A stretch of 64,000 nt of DNA from Paragonimus skrjabini miyazakii (GCA_014338405.1 JTDE01000103.1:179011-243010), one strand, 5' to 3'; counted from the first letter of the stretch, positions 24,585 through 39,680 are shown. The notes: generated by a model not told the origin, from the sequence alone. Made by a program: numbers and translations.

Positions 24585-27500
24585 TACTTAAACTACACTT
24601 TCATACACGTGTGTATGTTGGTAAGTTCTCATTTGTAGGCTGACTTGGAGGTGGTAGTCATTATGCATAGATTTATCATTCGACAGCAACATTAGTTTTG
24701 AGTCTGTTCTGAACTAATTTTCATCTGCACTTCCAACTGATAATACCGTTGTTCTCTATCACATATTTTGTAAAAAACTGTAAATGTTCATAAAGCTGAC
24801 AAACTTCATGTCGCGCGACAACATTCAGAAGTCTTCATGGTTTGAATATAAGACAAATTTCAAGCTTAATTGAATGGGACAGAACAAAGTTTTTGACATT
24901 CGAGTGAATACGAGAAAGAAAGAAAGTTTTGCGAGGCAGACGTCGCTAAATTTTACGGTATACTAGCTCCAAAGGAATGGGCTCGAATATAATAAATACA
25001 CAATTAGACGACACAATTATGGTCGTTGTGAGGTAAATTGCGCAGTCGAAGCGCCTAGATCGCAAAGTCCGTTTCCATTCTGTCTACATAACTGGTTTGT
25101 GATTTGAAGCAAAATATCAATAGGGCACATTTGTAGTTACGGTCTAGTTATTCATGAAATCTAATGAGACAAGAATTAGAGATTGTAATGGGAACCAACG
25201 GGTGCATCGTTGAACTAGGCCAAGAAACGAGGTTTTTCCTAGAGAATCTAACTTAAAAAAACGCTGACAAAGAATGATTCATCTACTGCACATTTTAAGA
25301 GTGATATTTTAAACAAGGTTACTGTAATATGGTTAATTCTGACAGTAACATGTCTGGATAGAAAGTTCGTACACTTGTAGGAACAGGGCACGTTTGGTTA
25401 CTGAAAATGTGGAGAAAATTCCAATGAATGTTGGGAACATTTACTGACACAAAAAACAGTGTATAAATAAAGAAATTGTATGAGAAAGCTTCATGTTTAG
25501 CGATAAACGCTGAAAAACTTCATAATCGATTGTCTGAGTTAACTTGAGTTTGTGGAACGAAAACCATTTTCACATTCAAATTGACATAAAGAAACAAACG
25601 ATAGGAACACCGGATGTAAATGGTTGTCATGGAAGTGTGTTTTCGTGATTACTTTTCACATTTAGTCTACATTGTTACTATTGTTCAAACAGAACTATTC
25701 AACACAAGACACAGAATGGACCGCGTATATTCGTTTTATTCACTTACTATGAAAGACTGATAAAGGTTCAATCAGCTGTCATTTTGATATGCAAATCAGT
25801 TGCATAACTTTTTCGAAAAACCTACATAAATCGTCACTGAGCACACATGGGAACTATTGTGGTCGAAATCCGCAAATCATGTCTGTGTTTGTAAAAGTCA
25901 TTCGTGACAGCTAAACTGCAACGCAGTGGGAGGTATATTTTGCAAATTTTGACATCGCTGGCTTTATACGCATATTTTGGGATTTATTCCATCATTTTGT
26001 GTCATGTGAGATTGGACGAATCTACTTGTAGATAAAAGTGTACGCATTTGTTTGAGATGGAATTTTATGATGACACACTCGAAACAATCGCTTAGGTTTT
26101 CAGACCTTATGCAAGTTGGTCGCTGTTATTTGACATACAAAGTCACAATTGGGCTTGGCGATCCAAGATTGTTTTTACCTAGACAATGCGCATCACGGTA
26201 ACGGGAGCTAAGATTAGTAGTAGAGTGGATGCCAGTAGGACGTCGTAAGCCACTCAGTTTCCTCCGGCTACGGTGATCTTGGGGGGAACCCACATTACTT
26301 TACTTCATATGAGCCTACTCGGTTGGGGATCCGTGAGTATGGAACAAAAGTGATTTGCGCAATCTAAAGCGCTGATGATGGCTATTGACTTTAAGTGCCT
26401 CAAGCTGATACATACGTTTGCGCGTAAGTGAATCTATTAACGTTTAGAGGAAATGAGAAAATTCCGGTTCTTATGTCACCTCCCTAATTTATACAAACCT
26501 GAAAGAGAACAGTTTTAAATTTGAGAGCATGCATTTAAAGCTACTGCGGTGAAAGTCGGAAAGCTTCGAAAATTGTATTCACCTGGCAGCTCAGTTTGCT
26601 CCACTTTCCGTAAATAATAAGTTCGTTTTCTAATCTACCATACCTTCTCCATTCGCCAAAGCGACAGTTGTGACAAAGTGACAAACAATAGGTGGGGAAG
26701 ACTGACCTCATGACATTGAACTGATGGTGAAAAACTTAAGGTAAAGTACGGTCGATGCGTGCAAATAGAGGCATATGCGTGCAAAGAAATTGATGCAGTA
26801 TTGCGGCAAATTTACAAATTGAGAAAATGGCACAAAACTGACACATCTACCCAACGGTAATCGACAATTTCTCATTGATATATACATTTATGGCAGCATA
26901 TATACTTATGTGGCCCATTATGTCGGTATCTACACCTCTAAATTTTTGAAGAAAACGCGAAATCCGAAGGTCGTTATAAAGGTGACATCACTTCATTAGC
27001 GTGTTCAGAAGAACTGATGATTATCGATTCATCTTGGGTTTTTACTCATTTAGGCCTGTTGTAAATTCTGTAACCGAAGTAATCTAAAAGGTGTTGATGG
27101 TATTCATCGCATTATATCATAATAGTATTTTAGTGGGCAGTGTTATTGATTCAGGTTGAACATCATGACCGACACACACAGATAGTTATTCAAGCCAGCC
27201 ACCTTAGAAGGGAGGCAAAAGATTTAATCCCTCTTGTAGTTAGAGCTAGTCAATACTGAAACTACTGGATATGGTTGATATTTGAAAGCCGCACACGCAT
27301 TCATAAGAAAACTGTATAGAACGATGCAAAATTGACCTCATATTGGGTAAATCGAATTGCCACATGTGAATACTGCTTGTTATTTGGTTGTAAGTAGAAA
27401 TCTGGTCGTTATCAACGTGTTATGAGGTATCGGGCAACGAGATGATTGGTTAGGGCTGGACCACCGTTCATTTTCTTTCAGTTGAAAATAATGTGAGAAT

Positions 27501-28139
27501 GAGATTGCTCAATGCGGAACGGAACACCAAACAAAAATGCTAGTCTATGTAGGGGACGTTGGTTTCGTTGTTTTGCTGCCTTCGGCCAGACAGTGGGATT
27601 TAAATTCAGTGCACTAACCCGAATAATTCAGCATAATCAATATTACTTTCTTGAGGTCTATTTAGCCTGGCATTTAGACAGTTACCAAATGACCAACGTG
27701 TAGAACGCGATCCACTATTCAAAAAAACACAGTTAATCAAAGGATGTTAGCTATTTCACAAAATTGAAGAAGACTGACCAACTGTAACTCTGGTCGGTTG
27801 TAGAGGATGAACTCAGATTCGTGTCTCAGGTCAAATATTGAGATAGAATGTCATTGTTGCTAAAGACCATAACAGAACAGAAGGACATGAAGGAATACCA
27901 ACGTAAGTATTATTCTCACAAGAGTGTCAGCTATCTACAGCGGAAGTACATAACTGTGCATCGTCGTCTATACCGCCATGAGACTAAGGAGTTTTTAGAG
28001 TAGAGCCCGTTTAAACTCAAGACAGGTGCACATTAGTCTGGGGGTGAGAACGGTCCCGAAATGAATCCACGAGTTGCTGGTCGGTTAGGGAAAACTGCAT
28101 TCGTTTACTGAAACGTCCAGAACTCCTGTTGTTTTCAAA
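24585..28139. other. Non-coding stretch, nothing recognised
   Basis: AT-rich, short open frames only. A less AT-rich patch at about 26.18-26.34 kb could be an unrecognised repeat. A tyrosine-rich reading near 26.9 kb that resembles the PLE 'YVGRT' core was examined and is unsupported by flanking residues. Confidence 0.4.
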
Positions 28140-28141
28140 TC

Positions 28142-28159
28142 TATATATATATATATATT
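28142..28159. repeat. (TA)n microsatellite
   Basis: A perfect TA dinucleotide run of about nine units. Confidence 0.9.
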
Positions 28160-28164
28160 AGAAA

Positions 28165-29995
28165 TCTTTCAAAGTAAACCTTACGAGAAAGTGCTAGATA
28201 ACCAAAAGCTTAACGGAATGTAGGTGACCTATCAGAGATCACTCGAAATAGAATTCCTCTTAGAATGTCCGTTTAATATGGGTATATATATTTCGGGAGA
28301 ATGATCTGTTTCACATTGAAGAATTCTGAAAGCATATATATCAAAATAACCGTGTGAATGGATCGTGCTGCCCGAAGTTTGTAGTATAACATGTAACGAA
28401 CATGGATGCGTATACTCCACATTTATCTTCAGTATGATATAAAAATATATTTGACAAGTAATTACGCTTACCAATCACATATATTTATGAATAACGCGTG
28501 AATAAAAAACTTACACTCTGTCTTAATAAAACTGTCATTTTTGATTATTATCTTATTACAGTGAATAACAATAATTCAAGACGTTTCTATCAACACGCAA
28601 TTTATCCCTTTGTGTTACAGAATCGATGACTTACTGTCAGAACTCTTAACAAAACTCGAATAATTAAGGTAATACGCGCTCTTCCATTAGTATATTGATA
28701 ATCGCCCAAATTTAGAAGATGATTATCCTAACTTCCGCATGTCTGTCTCACAAGTTGAGATAATAATTCTACGGTGCTAAAAAGTTTTAAAAATGTAGAC
28801 TTTCGGGAAAAAATTAATCTGACAGTCTAGTCAGGTCTAAAGTATCCGTGAGCTTTTATTGAAAATAGTACGGCAGTTGAACGTTGAAGAAGCCAGACGA
28901 GAAATGACAAATGGGATATCGATGGAACAGAGTTCCGTAACCAATTATCTTAGAAGGATCGGATCACTTCAGAAAGTGAGAACATTTTTAAGTGGTTGTT
29001 TCTGGTGATGTCGGAAAGCATTGTTTCTCTGCGAAACGCAGGAGGTAAAATCAGGTGTTGGGAACTTTTACGCTCGTCAATCCGACATTTGCTCGCGATG
29101 TTATTAACATTCCGCCGAATAAATCAGCCGAATGCCAGAAACAATAGACAGTGCGCAGAGATTATCTTTTGAGCTTGCGTGTCTCAGAATAGAACAATAT
29201 AGCTTAACTTATCAACGACAACTGTTTAAAAATGCAGACATGAAACAGAATGCACATGAACTAAAAAATTGCAGTTTAAATATCAGTTAATATATATTGA
29301 AAGCGGTAAAGTGTTGCACGTGTATAAATACCGAACAGTGTTAACAAGCATGGGTGTTTATGTGAAAATAATCTGGTTAATTTCACCACAGCTCAGACAG
29401 TTTGGATAGTTTTGATCTAGAACAGAGATGTTTGCCGTACAAAATACACTGCTTTTAGTACAATCAATTTATCGTGTATAACTGAGAAAATAAGTGTCTC
29501 GGAATAGTTTTTGAGTCATAAGCTGGTTTCGCTGGTTTATGCACAACCCTGTAGCACACAGGGTTTGCTATAGTTGTTTAAATCATGATGAAGCCAATGT
29601 CACATTAACAATATCTCCATAAACAGAGATAGCTGGTTGCTGTTATCAACAAATGATTGCTTAAAACTGTGTTTTAATTGATTAAGATTGGTAAATATGT
29701 TGAAACGTAGACCGAAATGAATGCCTATAAAATGGATTGTCTCAATTACAGGTTATGCAACTGACAGTACAAGTTTGGGGTCAGTACGTGCGAATACATT
29801 TTTTACGAATTTATTGGTGTGAGTAAACATTTAGGTTGTGTTGTTGAAACAAAGCGTTCATTTGATACCGTTCGGCAACTAACAAAAAAATATAGCGAGA
29901 TGATAACATTTCGATTGTGTTTTCGGTTCACCTCTTAACTGTGGTGTATATGTTTCGATTGGCTTCATCTATTTACATGGAACTTCTGAAAACCG
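28165..29995. other. Non-coding stretch, nothing recognised
   Basis: AT-rich, no recognisable coding or RNA feature. The upstream reverse transcriptase core of the following PLE copy was looked for here and not found. Confidence 0.4.
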
Positions 29996-29999
29996 TATC

Positions 30000-30808
30000 A
30001 GTGTGTTGTTATCTGGTGTACTTTATATACGGAACTTTCGTGCGTCCGCGAGAATTATCCTCATTTTAAACTCAGTAAAATGCGGCGTGCATCAAAAGGC
30101 CACATGTGGCGGGGAATACTTAATATTTTCGTCACTTGCGTCTTCTGTGCAAAAACGACGTCTTGCACAAGCGTTGTTTTACACAGCCAGGGAGCTTTGC
30201 GCTGATGGCTGCTTAAAAAACGAAATGCAATCTTGATTGAAGTCCCAGTCGCAATCCGATACCCTGGGAAGTTTGTCGACATTCGTGGCAAGCGTACGCC
30301 GAACAAGATTGATATCTGTACACTTGAAAAGAAACACGTATTGCTGACTGTGCCCTTTACAGTTTATTATATAATAAATGATGTAATTCGTGAATCGCAG
30401 TCTGCGTTTGCTCGTTCTTGCCCTGCCATTTAAGTGCATATGCTATCTTTAACTCGAAGTGCCCTGTTTCTCATATAATCTTTCGGTTTACCTGCAGTTG
30501 CGGTGGCATCTATATAGGCAGAACAAGTCAATGTCTACGACGGTAGATGGCTGTACGTATGTAAAGGTGGTTAGTGTGCGATATGACACAGTATACTGTG
30601 ATATCAACGTAAACCCTACATTTTCCGTTGTTAGACACATCATATAGACACACAAAATTGTTGATTCGTTCGACGTGTTTACCGTGCTATTGTTTAATGG
30701 AACCCCGCGATTACTCGGAATCTCTAAGGTAAAGCTAAGCGATACTCGTCTCCCGGCCCAATGTAAGAATAAACTGACCCAAACGGTTTGTCTATCTTGG
30801 AATAGATA
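30000..30808 (+). mobile_element. Penelope-like element fragment: reverse transcriptase thumb and GIY-YIG endonuclease
   Basis: The plus strand reads as a PLE C-terminal half in two or more frames. GVHQKATCGGEYLIFSSLAS then VQKRRLAQALFYTARELC at about 30.09-30.21 kb match the 'yRKaTwgGeYlnFhSf' and 'qKrnLvrxLfdRarkiC' blocks. After a stop and frameshift near 30236, IRYPGKFVDIRGKRTPNKID and TLEKKHVLLTVPF match 'ngYPxxFvdk' and 'kkpvfLtlPF'. The nuclease start FTCSCGGIYIGRTSQCLRR is intact at 30487-30543 with a canonical YIGRT core at 30511-30525. Its C-terminal block LPAQCKNKLTQTVCLSWNR ends at about 30808 ('nLCxQKxLvqslcLPW'). Stops interrupt between these blocks. The fingers/palm region with the YVDD motif is missing, so the copy is 5'-truncated and dead. 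The better preserved nuclease core suggests a separate insertion from the 18.6 kb copy. Confidence 0.8.
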
Positions 30809-30814
30809 ACGATC

Positions 30815-33800
30815 GCTCATCCCGTGCAGAGTCCAAAGGTTTCTGGATGAGTTAGCGAAATATTAACACCTCGCAGCATGAGTTTTTCTTCACCAATTTA
30901 TGTGTACTTATTGATAGAATTCTGACGCCACTTTAGAAAGACCTGTAAATTGAGATTTCTTCTGGCGGAAAGAACTATAAATCTTTCTGGCTCTGCTTGT
31001 GCAGTACACTCCGTTCTGTCGTCGATTGACGGAAAATCTTTGCTAGACTGCAACCGTGTATTTAACATCATCGATGGACAGACGTTTATTCACTTGCCCA
31101 GCTATAAAACGGTCGAAATTTTAAGCGTTTATTTTACGAATCGTGATCGATTCACTGGGTGGTCCACCACAGTCTTGCTCATCCCTCACCACTTCTGAGG
31201 TTTTCTCGAGTGAAATCCGGTCAGCATTTGAGTTCACACTTTGTACAATATCTGTAGAGCTTCCTAATCAAATTTTGGTTAATCAAGTATGTGAGTTCCG
31301 GCAAGGTACACCGTACCACCTTCATTTTGGCGGTCCTACTAGGCAGTATTTATGAACTGCCAAGTTGATGAGAGTCTCATCTTCTCTTTCCCTAGAACAT
31401 TCAAATACATTATTTTCTACCATTTGCGGTATTCAACAACAGGAATATTCCAGCTGTTTAGGGGGCATTATGAATAATGACGTGGCCTGTTCACACTGTG
31501 TCAAAAAACTATGCTTTCATGTTTCTACTCACCTTACGTCAATTAGTCAAGCTGTTTAGCATTGTAGTTGTACATTCACACACGACATATCAGTAATTGT
31601 CTACGTTTCACAAGTCATATCAAGTCAATTCCTGTACCAATTTTAACTAGATATTTAAAACATCTGTCACATTGTAATGTCAATCGTTGATTATGTGATT
31701 ATCTAACAGTTTATGACATGCGAAAATATCCATGACTCGAAGTCAGTATTCAAACATTCTTTCTATGTATACATTTAGATGCACCTATTTGCATGCAGCC
31801 GATCGATGTATCCTCCTGTTATCGTCTACTTAGCTCAGGTGCCACACCAAATAAGTCTTTTCACCCTACAGTTAACCTTGAAACGGCAGCAGTTAAAACC
31901 GGCCGGTTGGGTATATTGGTGTACAAAATTGTCAAAACTGGTCATGTTGAAAGATAGGTGCTGACCGACAAAACAGATTTGGTTTATGTCTTTCGAACTG
32001 AAAAATGCCCCAGTAGACTGATCTCCATTCAGTAAAAATTAAAATGACTGTTTTAATACCGACACATCTGGTTTACACCTGTGAACGTTATACTGTATAT
32101 AATAAAAGCCGGGCACAAAAACCGCCAATCGATCAGTTCACTCTCGGGTGACTGAACAAAACCTGACAACCTGCCACCTCGGTGGCTAGGAGTGAAAGCT
32201 GCGCTGAGGTGAGATCGGATGTTGCCGAATGCTAAAATTTTTGTTTTGATCAAAAGTGCAACTAATCCTGCACCAGTTGGTTTCAGGCCAAGCGTACACC
32301 GATGTCAGAATGAACGAAAGTAAATTTTGTTGACCAGATGTTCTGAGGAAGAAAAGCACTTATCCTACTGTGTTGTTGTGATCCTGATTTAGGAAATTAT
32401 TTCTAAAATTAGTAACTTTACCGAGAACAAAGAAGATGACTACTGAAGACGTCACAGTGTTGCATTTTAAACTACCTAAATCCTGCATTATACTTAACCA
32501 GTAATACTAGGCACAAAATCATTTAATACTCTAAGATTTTTTTCGAAGCATTCATAACAATCTCATCTAAATTATCAAACCATTTGTTGTCACCACTCAT
32601 CAATACGTCGAAAATGTTGTTGTGACCGATTATTCCGCGTCAACTAATTAGAAGGGTGTAAATCTGACCCTAAGATATTTCCGAGTCTAGAAATATACTA
32701 ATACTACGTTAATTCGATGAACAAGACGCAGAAAGCCTGACCTATATCAGCATTAAAAAACAATTGTAGGCGAAAAACAAAAGTCAACTTTCAGGGTGCA
32801 TACATGCTTTGATCGAGTCTGCCCTGGTCAGTTGGTGACGTGAAGAAAGTGACTGAATGCTTCTCTTTCAGATGGATGGTAAGAATTTATATTTAGTAAG
32901 GAATGCGAAGCCCAGTGAAGTTAAACGTCAAATTTAGGCTTCAATTAAGGGAGTTTGGGCTCACAGAAGGTCGCCGAAGGACTTTGGTATCATATTACAT
33001 TGTTTATACTTTTGTTAGCAGCTAACCTTCACGATGAATAGTGGAAAGAGATTGATCAACAACCTGGATTTAGCAAGAAGAGCATAAAACCTGTCTGCTA
33101 GCCTCCAACAGGACAGCGACTTCTACGTTGTAAATAGCGCAACTGTTAGGCGTTCAGAAAAGAATCCGTTAAAGAAACTTGAAGTGCTTCCCTCAAAATG
33201 ATTGCTGAAGGATCAATACATCAACTTTACTTCAAACACTGGCGAATTCAACAGAGTAAGTGTGGCCGATGTTTCGAGGCTGTGGTAGATAGTAAGGAAC
33301 CAATTGTAATTATCATGGTGCATGGCGATAGTGATGGAATCAAATCAAAACGTAATATACCACGGTAAGAAACCCGATAATAGCCGACTGTTACTGATCC
33401 AGAGTTCGTTTGAACCATAAGGAATGAGTAAACTGGCGGTGAAAGGCAGCGAGAAAAATTCGAGATCCTACATTAGTACACTGAGTGAAGTTATGCCAAC
33501 GTTAACGTTATGTGCTAACGGCGACTAGTCTACAGGATGATGTTGCTGCATAAATATGCTGAACATCAAAAAATAGCCCCTGTATAGAGAGTAACATGTG
33601 TTGGATTGGCCAGCCTGTATTTTGTATCTAAACTCAGATGAAAACAATTATATTATAATTGCTGAAAAAACGTACAAAAACACTGAGATATTGGGTTCGG
33701 TGACTAAAGTTAGGACTGCTCTGAAATGACAATAATATAATCTGGGTGCAGCTAACAGTTATCCCGGGCACGCTGTATAGCAAAATTGAAAGTACTTCTT

Positions 33801-36800
33801 CACATTGGGTAATCCCAATTACAAATGACGCAAAGTGTACTACTAATTTTGTTGTCGCCCGGTGGCAACGCACTTTTGTCCCAGAACACACATGGTTATA
33901 AAACAATTATATCAGTATTTATATTATAAGCAAATCAACAAAATTAGTTTCAGACTAGATTAAAACGTACCTAATATGTCTGTTTGTATTTTTATACCCA
34001 AATTGAGACATTCATTAACTATGGTGACATTTTTCGTCTTTACATAAGTTACTACTGTTTGTGTTTAATTTCATGCACTACTGCGGATGAAGTTGAGCCA
34101 GCAGGAATCTAGTTGGCTTCAAATGTTGAGGACTCTTAAGAACCTTTGTATGGATACTGAAGTCTGAATTCTGTACCGTAAATGTTGATGGAGCAGCTAA
34201 TTGAAATATTGGTTCAGCAATTTATTCAAATTAATACACTTAAATCTTTCGGTACACGCATCTCCAACTAATTCGGTAACGGAAGCGCACCAGCTACCAA
34301 CGTTCTTTTTGCCGTGCAAATTGGCATGGCTGTACGGAATGCGACCAGCGATTGACGCGAATCAATGGTTCCGCCAAATGTAGAATCACGTGATTTCCGC
34401 ATAAGCAAAGAATGACTACGTTTTCCGCATACTAAGCACACTCGTGAAGGCGGCGCTAAAATTAGAAACGAGTTGCATAGCTCTATTTTTGCCTACGCCT
34501 CATTTTTCAGGCAGATATTTCCGGGAAAAGAATGGAAATCCGTAAATTCACACAAAATCAAAGTGGATCAATCTGACAAGATTGCAGTTCGAAGGTGAAA
34601 GTTGACATGTCGTTGTACCATGCGAACGGATTGAATGATAAAAGTCTCGTTTGGAACATCCATTGGCATCTGTTCAATACAAAAAGTCGTCAGAATGGAT
34701 GTCCAGAAAAATTGGTGATCTCTCCAAATATAATCTGTCGAGCGTTCTGCTTGACCATTTAACAACAAGGAATAAACTGGAAGGTAGAACAGTAAACTGT
34801 TTTCTTTAGTAAGAAAATCATCTTGCACGGAAAACTGGAAGTACTGTCAACAGCATGGAAGCCACATATTGGAAATCCGAAGGAAAACAAAACAATCCTC
34901 ATACGTCTAGACTACAAAGCAGGTGACCAACTAAAAGCTGAACAATCCAAATAGAAACATTCCAAATGGAAAACCAGACTTGGGCGAACGGTTTCACTGT
35001 CAAAACTTTTGGACAGCCAGTTCATTCGTTCATAGAATTTAAGAACTACCGCTAGTCCGGATTTGACTTTGTTTGGATAAGGACATTACTACTTTTAAAA
35101 CAGGTAAGCTGAATGTAAAAATTCTTATGTGGATGGGTCTACCAAACCCTTGAGACTCAGGCAAAGATTATCTAATGTCATTTTTGTATCGCACACTAAT
35201 AAATTTGGTACGTTATCTTACCTAACGTTTCGCAGCATCGTTAGCCATAAGTGTTGTTTGCTTTGCGAAAAGTACCCGGCAATCGATCTGGCCTTTAGAA
35301 AATAATTGTAACTTCCGGTTGATTACGGTTGTTTTTGTCTGAGGGTTACTCGCGCTCAAAGACTTGCCTATCTTCCTGATCCGTCCAGGAGATACTCCGT
35401 CCTCAGTGATTTCAAGAATGCGTGAAAGTAAATTTGTTCGCGATCTATGTTACGAGTCACTCAACCGCATAAGTTAACAGTGTTTCGGAATTATATCAAT
35501 GTCCCTTGCGTGTCGACCTATACCTAACACCATGAAAAAACCCCAGAATACATGCTGTTACTATGGATATACTGGCACAGGATAGTAGTCTAAAACATTT
35601 TGGACGTGTTTTTGTTCACCCAAAAAACATACTGCAAACATCACATTTTGAACGGGGACCAATACTATTAATTAAATTCGATAGCTTTCGCGGAACACAT
35701 TATACAAAGGACAGAAATAATGAAGTACTGCAACATTTCAATCTAATTTTTGAAATTACTCATAAACATCAGAATGACTCAACGGGTTAGTTTATCTCAG
35801 TTTTTTTACAAAACTTTCCCGACTCATCCGTTTATTTATGTTGACGTCGCTTTCCTTCCTATCCAAGCCTACCACAGATGAGATTGAGCAAAAGGAAAAG
35901 CGTTTTCATATGATTTGCTCAGAGTGTATGTGATCACAACCAAAGGTGGGCCGAAGTTTCTAATAAGTATTTACATTTAAAAGTAGACGATTGTATGAGT
36001 GTAAAAGCAATTGCATGCGATAGACATTAGGCAAAACGGAAGTGCAAGTCAGATTTCTAACCCTGGACAGTTCAAAGCAACATTTTTAAGTCATGACAAG
36101 ATGAAAAAATTTACCACAGAATAATCACAGTGTTGTGAATCACATTGAGATCTAACGAATTCACTGTCACGAAAACCAAATGCAATATTGACCGGGCGAA
36201 TGATTTTAGACAAATCTGTTGAGCAAGCATGTTTTCAAGCCCAAAGTTAACTAATCTGCAAAGTTCCCGATGCATAAAAATTGAAAATGCATAGTAATTT
36301 ATAAGGTTATCACCTAATTTTACCAACCCTGGAATGATCAGTCAACTGGCAGAGGCTTGAAAACTACGCGATGAAGTATTTTCTGATCAGATATTCGCGA
36401 TTTTATCAGAGCTGTTTGTCTCTCCACTATACTTGGATTTGCCAAGGAACCCATTAAAACTATCATACTGCTTAAACGTTTTACATTTCATATCGGAGAA
36501 TATCACGGGGTTGATGTTTTTATATTTGGATAACACAGATGCTTCCATGTTACAACATATTTTGTAGGTACTGTATGACAGCAAACTCCTGACATATTGG
36601 ACCGTCTGATATTTTAAGGATGACATGTGGATGATATCAATGCCATAAAAAATTCAACTACAGACTTCAGGCTTTTCGGATCGACGGAGCTGGCGGCATC
36701 CAGACCTGCATTTTATGCCGAAAATTGTATGATGTTTTACTGCTGCTAATACGTCTGATAAAGAGACTACCGTGAATTACTCAGTATGCCAGCTAAGTGC

Positions 36801-39670
36801 ACTGTTTAGTGTATAATGTTCAGTGAATTTACTAAACAAATGTAAGACAAGTAAGTTTATTCGGTTTCAGAAATCAAAACTACTAGCGACATTTCAAAAG
36901 AAGGGCTACATTACTTAAAATATATTTCATTTGGGATCATTTCTTGACATCCAGATTCCATCAAAAACCATAGTATTACACATTCTGTGCAGAGGAAATA
37001 CGGTATCTCTTAACCGAACAGCTCTTGCAATCGGCTGCTGTCAATACATTTCGTAAGTTGTGTCCAGTGATTAGATTAATGCTTGTTTGGATAGTGCTAC
37101 CAAATTCTTGGTGGACTAGCTGAAAAGTAATTTATGAATGCAACTGTTCATACCACTCTGGTAATACCAGACAGTTGAGTGCTGCACTATTAAACCTAAC
37201 ACGGGAGATACACGCATGGGGTTTTGCAAACATTGCCGGATTTTAAACAATACATCGTCAACTCTCTGGTTTTCGTCGTCAATGATCAGTTTATTTTCAT
37301 TCTATTAGATCTCACAGTTTCACAATCTTGTTTGCTTGAAACACCTCGCTTTAAAATAAAACGGTTAACTTGTGTTATTCCACCAAAGGTTCTTACATCG
37401 TGGTTAACAACGATTTTTAGCAGTTTGTAAATAAATAAAAAAATTGAAAGTTGACGACAGAGAGTAACTTTGAAACAAATGGCGTAAACAATGAAATAAC
37501 GGTTTGTTTGTTCGTGACAGGCATAGATCACAGAAAATTAAAAATGACTTTTGTGTGCGCAATTTTATGTCGCAGTAAAATAAGCAATCTCCAGGTTTGA
37601 AATATTGTTTCTTTCTGTCTTCATGAAAGGACGATTTACGAATGGTGGACACTTGTTCGAAGATGAACTTTAGAGTTTTTGTACTAGTTTAGCTTGCCTT
37701 TGGCAAAAAATAACTCCTGGTGTACATTCTCGACAACATTCGATAGTAAACAACTTTATTCTGCATACCGGATCGTTATAATTGACTATTTCAGGGGATG
37801 AAATTCAGTGGTATCGTTTTCCGGTCTTACGTTGTCTCTAGCACTCTACAACCACAGCACCCGTCATACGCTTTATATTTTAGCCTATTTTATCTGGCCT
37901 TGAAGTTCGGGTCTATCCAACCAAACATTCTTGTTTATCTATTCAGATGCCTTCGATTACGGCTATACAGTTTGTGATACTGAGCTGGTCTGTTGGTCTA
38001 TCCTTCAAAAAGTTAACCCCAGTTCTTGAACATTTTCGGACATACATTTTTGTATCAGCCAGGATATAGTGTAATAATAACATTCCTATTATGAGTTTAG
38101 GATTTTAGGTGATGTGGACCTTAAACTCACAAAAGTATCATTATTGCAATGTCCTCTAATCAAAAGTGGTCCATTTCACAGTGCTTAATTTGTCGCCTGC
38201 TTCATCTGGGTTTTAAAATATCACTGTCAAAAATTACGTTTCATTTGATACTCAGTTCATTTTAAAAAAAATTCCCGTTAGATCATACAGCACGCCAGTC
38301 TTTATTGGTTTCGTCGTTGCAGACTTTAACTTATTCGCCGTTCTCTTAAGTGTTTATTTGGAGCTAGTGAAAATTAATTAGGTGAATTAATTCAATCTAT
38401 TTCTTTCAGTTACACAACAGTTGGCAAAATCTTTGAAAACTTAACGATACTCCCGTTCATTGCGAATATTTTCTGCCTGCACAATGAATGAAGTGCATGT
38501 ACAAAAGAGATGTTTCCACCTGTTCCTTCCTCTTAATTCTTTGACATTCTCTGGAATCCTCAATGGTGCAAAGTGAACAAAAACTCAGACTTGCCAGCGG
38601 TTCTGTGTTTATGAATTGTGTATACAGCTGGCAACAGCAACCAGGCTACAAGTTTGTCGGATACTTCCAGAGATAAAACTCCTGAATTAGCTCGCTTTGT
38701 TGGAATAAGAAATCCACACATTTACAGGAACCACAACATCCTGAGACAAAGCAACCAACGGGTCATTTCAAATGAATAAACTGGAAATTACCAACACAGT
38801 TCTTGAAGGGAGCTTTGTACTATGTTCACAGAATCCATAATTCTGTGAAGCTAACGAAGAAGATACACCCAGTGTTTCAAGTTTACGGCTTAGATCGTTT
38901 TCCTATTCCATTGTTATGGTGGGATTAGTTTTTAAGGGGATTACGTTGCTTCTTAAACAGACATTTGGATAAACTGCCCAGTTATCCGGCTACATCCCAA
39001 AATAACGTTTTGCGGCCATTTTTTCTGTTGAGTTGTTTAAATGATGAAGATCCTTTTACTCATCGAAGCCGTCCGTTTAAATGTGTACTAGATTGAAAAA
39101 ACTGAAATGGAGGGTTTACAAGACTTTTAGTTCACCAGTCTTACAACTATGAGTAAATTCGACGTCTATTTTAGCCTACAAAGAGGATAATAAACCCATA
39201 CTTCGAGTGCTTTGTATCATTAGCTTCATCTACGTGCATTTTGGGAACGCGTGAGCAAGTAATCTGCATTGTGGTTAAATGGATATTCAAGTTTATATCA
39301 TTCGCTTACGTTCTTATTACATGTAAATCAATATTTAGGCCATATGAATAACACAGCTACTTCTTTAGCCAAGGAACGAAGGCTGATACCTCTGTTCAAC
39401 TGTTAAAGGTCATCTGTTGCTTGCCGTATAATCGTTATGATCAAGTAGCTATACAATCGTTAAGCCTCCTTACGGAATTCTGACATAAGCGTCATAAGAA
39501 ACTATCGAATATCCGTTTGTTCTTGACATTCACTGAGATCAAATGTTGTTATCAAATGTGAACAATTGGCAAATTGTAACCAATAAAGTTCCTACAACTC
39601 ACTAGTAGTCTAACAGCCTACAGCGGGTGGGATGAACTCGGAGATTTAGAGCTGAATCATTTGTCTTAAT
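30815..39670. other. Long non-coding stretch with weak open segments
   Basis: Apart from short open frames (30950-31198 and 31143-31355 plus; 36387-36626 and 36111-36326 minus; 37404-37652 minus), nothing is recognisable. The two minus-strand frames near 36.1-36.6 kb lie in tandem and have fairly ordinary composition, but no clear splice sites or domain were seen. No RNA gene or repeat family was identified. Confidence 0.4.
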
Positions 39671-39680
39671 TGAGAAGGCT

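Noticed and set aside
26900..26960. Reading HYVGIYTSKF as another GIY-YIG core
   Set aside because: Flanking residues do not follow the PLE nuclease pattern on either side.
30488..30820. 110-codon minus-strand frame
   Set aside because: It is the antisense shadow of the PLE endonuclease on the plus strand, which shows clear conserved blocks.
34568..34828. Minus-strand frame as an RTE-type LINE fragment
   Set aside because: A vague resemblance of the opposite strand to an RTE 3' region did not hold up; no reverse transcriptase block could be aligned.
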